10,086 nucleotides of DNA from Chloroflexia bacterium (GTDB lineage Bacteria > Chloroflexota > Chloroflexia > Thermomicrobiales > UBA6265): NCBI GenBank assembly GCA_013696525.1, contig JACCYK010000065.1, forward strand, positions 1-10,086, in the 5' to 3' direction. Positions within the stretch are counted from its first letter, which is position 1. The number at the start of each line of letters is the position of its first letter. Of this stretch, positions 5,964-10,086 are shown piece by piece. The notes under the pieces were generated by a model. It ran no database searches, was not told where the DNA came from, and saw only the letters and a program-made list of their open reading frames with translations. A program made the position numbers and the translations under genes.

Positions 5964-5996
5964 GATCAGCCTTGGCCTCTCGGGCCAAGGCTGATC
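5964..5996. terminator. 14-bp perfect hairpin between convergent genes
   Basis: GATCAGCCTTGGCC (5964-5977) pairs perfectly with GGCCAAGGCTGATC (5983-5996) around the 5-base loop TCTCG. It lies 38 bases past the small gene and 16 bases past the cyclophilin stop, so it can serve transcripts from both sides. There is no T-run on either side, so termination may be non-canonical or factor-assisted. Confidence 0.7.
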
Positions 5997-6012
5997 GTGA
6001 TTCGAATGCACG

Positions 6013-6768
6013 TTACTCGGTGGCCACGACGACAGATTCGAGCGTAACAGGCTCCATCGGCGTCGAGTTTTCACCTGAGCCGCCCCGCCGGGTTGGCACG
6101 ACGGCAATGGCATCAACCGCCGCCTGACCATCAGTCACCTTGCCGAAGATGGTGTAGTTCTTTGGGAGCTTGCCACGGAGGTCATCGAGGACAATGAAAA
6201 ATTGGCTGCCGTTGGTATTCGAGCCAGCATTTGCCATCGCCAGCATCCCTTTTTCGTAATCTTTGCTCACCGGTTCGTCATCGAACTGATAGCCAGGACC
6301 GCCGCTGCCGGTCCCAGTTGGGTCGCCGCCTTGGATCACGAACCCTTTGAGGATGCGGTGAAACGGCGTATTGTCGTAGTATCCATCCTCTGCCAGGCAG
6401 ACGAAGTTGTTCACCGTTTGCGGTGCGTCTTGTGGGTACAGCTCGACCTCGATTGGGCCGTGACTTGTGGTCAGTGTCGCGGTGTACCGCTTCGCCGGAT
6501 CGATCGTCAGCGCTGGCGCTTGCGCGTACTGCTTTCGGGCCATGTCATCCTCCGTCTCAATCGTGGACCGCGCCTCCGCGGCCCAGCATCCTGTATCGCT
6601 CTCGGGTGTTGCGTTGCTTGACCTTGCTTGGATCGTCAAGCCAACTCCGAGCACGCCCGCAAGGACTAGGCCGACGATCCCGACCCGTCGCATGCCACGC
6701 CCGTCCGGCGGCGCTTTCGTAAGCTTTCGTTCATCCGCCAAAATCTGCTTTCCTCCACTCTCGTCCAT
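6013..6768 (-). CDS. Cyclophilin-type peptidyl-prolyl cis-trans isomerase, with membrane-anchor extension
   Basis: Cyclophilins catalyse proline cis-trans isomerisation in folding proteins. The long form (251 residues from ATG 6768) has a basic N-terminus, one hydrophobic segment (MRRVGIVGLVLAGVLGVGL, 26-44), a polar linker, and a cyclophilin domain from about residue 95. Catalytic-type motifs are visible: TPFHRILKGFVIQGGDPTG (134-152, with the key Arg138, Phe143 and Gln146) and NGSQFFI (186-192). GGGAGG lies 10 bases before ATG 6768, or 7 before the GTG at 6771. A second start, ATG 6543 at residue 76, has GGAGG 5 bases upstream and begins MARKQYAQAPALTIDP, where cytosolic relatives usually begin. 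Both forms may be made. The gene follows queA by 22 bases and is probably cotranscribed with it. Confidence 0.92.
   Translation of the reverse strand: MDESGGKQILADERKLTKAPPDGRGMRRVGIVGLVLAGVLGVGLTIQARSSNATPESDTGCWAAEARSTIETEDDMARKQYAQAPALTIDPAKRYTATLTTSHGPIEVELYPQDAPQTVNNFVCLAEDGYYDNTPFHRILKGFVIQGGDPTGTGSGGPGYQFDDEPVSKDYEKGMLAMANAGSNTNGSQFFIVLDDLRGKLPKNYTIFGKVTDGQAAVDAIAVVPTRRGGSGENSTPMEPVTLESVVVATE
6549..6553 (-). promoter_or_regulatory. Internal ribosome binding site for a short cyclophilin form
   Basis: GGAGG on the minus strand lies 5 bases before an in-frame ATG at 6543-6541. Initiation here would give a 176-residue cyclophilin without the membrane segment. It is the better-spaced of the two sites in this gene. 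Confidence 0.6.
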
Positions 6769-6790
6769 CACGGCACAACCTCCCAAACGC

Positions 6791-7873
6791 TCAACGTACC
6801 AACATCGCATCGCCGAAGGAATAGAACCGGTATCGCTCGGCGATTGCCGCCGCATAGGCTCGTCGTGTCAGATCAAGGCCGGCCAGAGCGCTGACCATCA
6901 TGATCAGGCTCGATTTCGGCAAATGGAAATTCGTCAGCATGGCATCGACAACCTGCCAGGCGAATCCCGGCGTGATAAAGATGTCAGTCAGGCCCGACAT
7001 CCCGCCCAACGCACCAGACGTCCAGTGCCGGCCGAGCGTCTCCAATGCGCGCGCCGCCGTCGTCCCCACTGCCACCACCCGGTGTCCGCCCCGCTTGACC
7101 TCGGCCACACGGTGCGCCACATCGTCCCCAACCGAGCACCACTCGCGATGGATGACATGATCGGCTACCCGATCCACGGTGACCGGCCGAAACGTATCAA
7201 GCCCCACATGCAATGTGACTTCCGCCCAATCGATGCCCCGCGTCCGGAGATGACTGAGCAGCTCCTCGGTAAAATGGAGCCCGGCCGTCGGCGCCGCCGC
7301 CGATCCTTGCTCCGTCGCGTAGACCGTTTGATAGCGCTCCTCGTCGGCTAGGGCGTCGGAAATATAGGGCGGCAGCGGCACCGTCCCAAATCGCTCAAGC
7401 GTCAACTGGCTCGCATCGTCGAACCGCACCAGCACTTCACCGCGAAGCCGACGCTCCGCAATTGTGATCGCCGCGGCGGGTAGACCCGTTCCAAAGCCGG
7501 TCTTGGGCGTGAGCATGATTCGAGCTCCCGGCCGCAAGCGGCGCGAGGGTTTCGCCAGGGCCGACCAATACCCGTCTTGTTCTTGCCGCAGGAGAAGCAA
7601 TTCGACGCGACCCCCGGTGTCGGCTCGAGTCCCCTGCAGGCGCGCCGGAATCACCCGGCTGTTGTTGGCGACCAAGAGGTCTCCGGGCGTCAGCCATTCG
7701 GCCAGGTCTCGGATCGCGGTGTGAGCCAGTGTTCCTGACTGTCGATCAACCACGAGCAGCCGAGAGGCGCCCCGATCCAGCAGCGGCGTTTGCGCGATCA
7801 AGTCGCTGGGCAATTGGTAATCGAATGCTTCGACGAGGAGCCGGGAATCGATCGCTGAAAACTGCTTAGGCAC
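6791..7873 (-). CDS. queA: tRNA preQ1(34) S-adenosylmethionine ribosyltransferase-isomerase QueA
   Basis: QueA transfers and isomerises the ribosyl part of S-adenosylmethionine onto preQ1 at tRNA position 34, forming epoxyqueuosine in queuosine synthesis. The 360-residue product has the family blocks in order: FDYQLPSDLIAQTP (17-30), LVANNSRVIPARLQG (67-81), TGGRVELLLL (86-95), AAPTAGLHFTEEL, FITPGFAWQVVDAMLTNFHLP and LIMMVSALAG near the C-terminus. The start is taken as GTG 7873, 13 bases after the ruvB stop and 9 bases after AGGTGG. An upstream in-frame TTG at 7924 would overlap ruvB by 38 bases and add residues foreign to the family. ruvB followed by queA is a widely conserved gene order. 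A cyclophilin gene follows. Confidence 0.96.
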   Translation of the reverse strand: MPKQFSAIDSRLLVEAFDYQLPSDLIAQTPLLDRGASRLLVVDRQSGTLAHTAIRDLAEWLTPGDLLVANNSRVIPARLQGTRADTGGRVELLLLRQEQDGYWSALAKPSRRLRPGARIMLTPKTGFGTGLPAAAITIAERRLRGEVLVRFDDASQLTLERFGTVPLPPYISDALADEERYQTVYATEQGSAAAPTAGLHFTEELLSHLRTRGIDWAEVTLHVGLDTFRPVTVDRVADHVIHREWCSVGDDVAHRVAEVKRGGHRVVAVGTTAARALETLGRHWTSGALGGMSGLTDIFITPGFAWQVVDAMLTNFHLPKSSLIMMVSALAGLDLTRRAYAAAIAERYRFYSFGDAMLVR

Positions 7874-7886
7874 CGCGCGCGACCAC

Positions 7887-8966
7887 CTATGGTTGTTCGA
7901 ATAGCAGATGTTGGGCTGGCTCAATCATCGGCGGCTGTAGGCCAAGGTGTTGGTAGGCGCCGCGGGTGGCGGTCCGGCCGCGCGGCGTCCGTTGGAGGAA
8001 GCCAAGTTGGATCAGGTATGGCTCATAGACGTCCATCAGCGTGTCTGTCTCTTCACTAATCGCCGCCGCCAAGGTGTCGATGCCGACGGGACCGCCGCCG
8101 AACTTGTCGACGATGACGTGCAGGATCCGCCGATCGATGTCGTCGAGACCCAACTCGTCGATTTCTAGCATGGTCAAGGCATCGGCCGCCAGCTCCGGGG
8201 TGATGATCCCCTGGCCCCGTACTTCCACATAATCACGAACCCGCTTCAAGAGCCGGTTCGCCACCCGCGGCGTCCCGCGCGACCGCCGCGCCACCGCTAG
8301 CGCGCCCTCGTCCGAAATCGGAACTTGAAGCACATCGGCGGAGCGGACCACGATCTCTTCCATTGCCTCCAGCGCATAGAAATCGAGCCGAAGTTGCGAT
8401 CCGAACCGATCGCGTAACGGACCGGTCAGGAGCGCGAGCCGGGTGGTCGCGCCGACCAAGGTGAACCGGGGAAGATTGATCCTCATGGTGCGAGCCGCCG
8501 GGCCCTTGCCGAGAATGATATCCACCGCGAAATCTTCCATCGCCGAGTACAGGACTTCCTCGACCACCCGGTTCAGGCGATGGATCTCGTCAATGAAGAG
8601 CACATCGTTCGGCTTGAGATTGGTCAGGATCGAAACCAGGTCGCCCTGCCGCTCGACCGCCGGGCCCGAGGTGATCCGCAGGCTGACGCCCATCTCGGTG
8701 GCGATGATCGACGCCAGCGTCGTCTTGCCGAGTCCAGGCGGGCCATGCAGGAGGACGTGGTCAAGCGGCTCCGCCCGTGCCTTCGCGGCTTCGATAAAAA
8801 TGCCGAGGCTCGCCTTGACCCGATCCTGGCCGATGTACTCGCCCAGCCGCCGCGGCCGCAGGCTGCGCTCATACTGCCCCTCCTCGACCCGCTGGCGGGG
8901 GGTCAGCTCGCGATCTTGGATGTCGCCGGTCTCGGTCGGCGTCTCGCCCATCGTCGTTCGTTCCAT
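7887..8966 (-). CDS. ruvB: Holliday junction branch migration helicase RuvB
   Basis: RuvB is the hexameric AAA+ motor that, with RuvA, moves Holliday junctions in recombination and replication-fork repair. The 359-residue product carries the RuvB N-terminal block [11 protein letters not shown] (37-47), Walker A GPPGLGKT (75-82), Walker [11 protein letters not shown] (123-132), sensor 1 and arginine-finger region [20 protein letters not shown] (170-189), [15 protein letters not shown] (231-245), and a winged-helix C-terminus with [11 protein letters not shown] (290-300). Length is normal with a slightly long N-terminus. The ATG at 8966 lies about one base after the predicted transcription start, so the mRNA may be leaderless; ATG 8951 is a possible later start but has no ribosome binding site. 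A LexA-like box covers the promoter. ruvA and ruvC are not adjacent. Confidence 0.97.
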   Translation of the reverse strand: MERTTMGETPTETGDIQDRELTPRQRVEEGQYERSLRPRRLGEYIGQDRVKASLGIFIEAAKARAEPLDHVLLHGPPGLGKTTLASIIATEMGVSLRITSGPAVERQGDLVSILTNLKPNDVLFIDEIHRLNRVVEEVLYSAMEDFAVDIILGKGPAARTMRINLPRFTLVGATTRLALLTGPLRDRFGSQLRLDFYALEAMEEIVVRSADVLQVPISDEGALAVARRSRGTPRVANRLLKRVRDYVEVRGQGIITPELAADALTMLEIDELGLDDIDRRILHVIVDKFGGGPVGIDTLAAAISEETDTLMDVYEPYLIQLGFLQRTPRGRTATRGAYQHLGLQPPMIEPAQHLLFEQP

Positions 8967-8973
8967 GTCGCTA

Positions 8974-8982
8974 AGTATACCA
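8974..8982 (-). promoter_or_regulatory. Extended -10 promoter of ruvB, predicted leaderless
   Basis: The minus strand reads TGGTATACT from 8982 to 8974. The hexamer ends 7 bases before the ruvB ATG, so transcription would start at about 8967 and leave essentially no leader. No good -35 is seen. The LexA-like box at 8991-9004 occupies the -35 zone. Confidence 0.6.
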
Positions 8983-8990
8983 GCCAGTCC

Positions 8991-9004
8991 AGAACATGCG
9001 TTCG
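8991..9004 (-). promoter_or_regulatory. LexA-like (SOS) box upstream of ruvB
   Basis: The minus strand reads CGAACGCATGTTCT, with a perfect GAAC-N4-GTTC core. It lies immediately after the stop codon of the Trm112-like gene and covers the -35 region of the ruvB promoter. Control of ruv genes by LexA is established in several bacteria, which supports the reading. Confidence 0.78.
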
Positions 9005-9193
9005 CTACTTGGTGTCATCGACCAGCAGGTTTGGGATACCGTTCTCGATGGGATACGTCCGGCCGCACCGCGTGCAGACCAGCGTCTCTCCCTGGAGCTC
9101 AACTGGCCCTCGATCGACGGGACAAACCAACAACGCCAGCAGACCCGCGCTAATCGCCGGGGCTTCATCTCCGGCGGCCACCGGCTCGTTCAT
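9005..9193 (-). CDS. Trm112/YcaR-like small zinc-ribbon protein
   Basis: A 62-residue protein of the Trm112/UPF0434 family. Eukaryotic and archaeal Trm112 activates methyltransferases; the bacterial role is poorly defined. The visible pattern is [16 protein letters not shown] (18-33), [20 protein letters not shown] (40-59). Cys24, Cys40 and Cys43 are present, but the second position of the first knuckle is Asp27 rather than Cys (CPVD), a variant I recall from actinobacterial members. The ATG overlaps the stop of the upstream TPR gene in an ATGA junction, a sign of translational coupling. The stop is directly followed by the ruvB SOS box, so the gene ends one unit before ruvB's own promoter. 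Confidence 0.88.
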   Translation of the reverse strand: MNEPVAAGDEAPAISAGLLALLVCPVDRGPVELQGETLVCTRCGRTYPIENGIPNLLVDDTK

Positions 9194-9891
9194 GGTTCGC
9201 TCTCCGCCCGCGGGCTGCCGACCCCACCGGTCGGCGAAACAACTGGCGATCCGGCGTCCTGCCCAATGCGGGCCAGGGCTTGGCTTGCTTGTTCCGCCGC
9301 CACTGATCCTGGTCCCACCGCGATCGCCTGCCGAAACCGCGTGGCGGCTTCATCAAGACGCGGCGGTTGCCAAGCCGCGTACAGATCGCCGAGCAGGAAA
9401 TGCGCATCGGCACGTTCGTCGTCGATGGCCAGAACCCGTTCCAGTTGCACTTCCGCGTCCCACAGAGAGCCCCGCCGGGCTAAGGCGGCCGCAAAGTCGA
9501 TTCTGGTCTCAATCCGATTGGGGTCAATCTCAATCGCCCGCTCATACCAAGGAACCGCCTCGTCGCTCGCGCCTTGGGCCACCAACAGATTGGCCAGCGA
9601 CACCATCAGCCGAGGGTTTTCTGGTTGGCGGTCGATCTCGGCCCGGAGCTTACGCTCGTAGTCACTCGGGCCACTGGTTTCGGCCGCCGGCGCGATTCCC
9701 ACGCCTGGATCTTGGCTCATGCCGTCGAGGATCACCGGCAATATTACACTGACTACTAAAGCACAGACCAGGATCGCGGCAAAGATTATGCCGAGTACTT
9801 TGCTCCGATCCGCCCGAGTCCGAGGCAGCGATCGAGGTGTGAGCGGCGGCTTTCGGGCGGTCCGATTGCTTGCTGGCCGTGGTGATGACAA
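9190..9891 (-). CDS. Membrane-anchored tetratricopeptide-repeat (TPR) protein
   Basis: The product, 233 residues from TTG 9891, has a Pro/Arg-rich cytoplasmic tail (1-31), one membrane helix VLGIIFAAILVCALVVSVIL (32-51), and an extracytoplasmic region with about three TPR units. These include ENPRLMVSLANLLVAQGASD, AVPWYERAIEIDPN and AHFLLGDLYAAW. A Pro/Gly/Ser-rich tail ends it. The topology resembles CcmH/NrfG-type TPR proteins and other assembly scaffolds, but no specific partner can be named. The start is uncertain: TTG 9891 has only a weak GGGAAA upstream, while ATG 10014 would add 41 residues with unbiased third codon positions and no clear ribosome binding site. The stop overlaps the start of the Trm112-like gene. 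Confidence 0.75.
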   Translation of the reverse strand: MSSPRPASNRTARKPPLTPRSLPRTRADRSKVLGIIFAAILVCALVVSVILPVILDGMSQDPGVGIAPAAETSGPSDYERKLRAEIDRQPENPRLMVSLANLLVAQGASDEAVPWYERAIEIDPNRIETRIDFAAALARRGSLWDAEVQLERVLAIDDERADAHFLLGDLYAAWQPPRLDEAATRFRQAIAVGPGSVAAEQASQALARIGQDAGSPVVSPTGGVGSPRAESEP

Positions 9892-10054
9892 ATCGTGTTT
9901 CCCGCGTGGTGTCGCCGACCCTTGCGATCGCGTTCGGCAACCGGGCTGTCTGCCGCGACAACCTACGCCGGGCCATCTCAAGCATACCGTACTGACGATT
10001 GGCGGTGAGGACATCCGCTCATTACGTCCCGGAGTCGCCAGATACAAGTGACGA

Positions 10055-10069
10055 CGCCCGCGTCGGGCG
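10055..10069. repeat. Short GC-rich inverted repeat near the window end
   Basis: CGCCCG (10055-10060) and CGGGCG (10064-10069) flank CGT. It lies upstream of the TPR gene on the minus strand. It could be the end of a terminator for a gene outside the window or a chance GC palindrome. Confidence 0.3.
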
Positions 10070-10086
10070 AACGTCCGGACGGATCC

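Noticed and set aside
9432..9441. GAACCCGTTC inside the TPR gene as a LexA box
   Set aside because: The spacer is 2 bases and it lies within coding sequence.
10081..10086. BamHI site GGATCC exactly at the window end, as a cloning junction
   Set aside because: The same six bases occur inside folD (near 1205), and there is no vector-like sequence, so it is most likely coincidence.

Overview
The window is a stretch of GC-rich (about 60% by eye) bacterial chromosome, dominated by housekeeping DNA replication, DNA repair and tRNA functions. Nothing in it looks like a plasmid, phage or insertion sequence. The cyclophilin N-terminus, the Rad52/Erf-like protein and the Gram-positive-style SOS boxes would fit a member of Chloroflexota (Thermomicrobia-like). 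That placement is an inference from remembered family patterns, not a demonstrated one.

Layout. A 350-base leader with an extended -10 and strong inverted repeats precedes a divergent folD (353-1246, +). A hairpin and a tRNA-Gln(CTG) with its own promoter and an encoded CCA follow. About 660 bases without a confident gene come next; they hold a perfect inverted repeat and a possible decayed reading frame. The minus strand then carries dnaN followed by recF (4466 down to 2093), without the usual dnaA or gyrB neighbours. Divergent from dnaN, after about 460 bases without a gene, is a near-consensus promoter overlapped by two LexA-like boxes. It drives a Rad52/Erf-like protein (5059-5688) and a small acidic protein (5719-5925). 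A 14-bp hairpin separates these from the convergent minus-strand group, which reads in transcription order TPR membrane protein, Trm112-like zinc-ribbon protein, ruvB, queA and a cyclophilin.

How it fits together. The two SOS-type operators, at 5028-5041 and 8991-9004, agree at 12 of 14 positions when read in the same orientation. They sit on the promoters of the Rad52/Erf-like gene and of ruvB, so the window seems to show two members of one damage-induced regulon: a putative strand-annealing protein and the Holliday-junction motor. dnaN and recF lack such boxes and look constitutive.

Main oddities: a FolD whose YxxxK catalytic lysine and catalytic glutamine are replaced by Ile and Leu; a cyclophilin gene with two well-placed ribosome binding sites that could give membrane-anchored and cytosolic forms; an apparently leaderless ruvB; and an SOS-controlled annealase-like gene paired with an unknown 68-residue protein.
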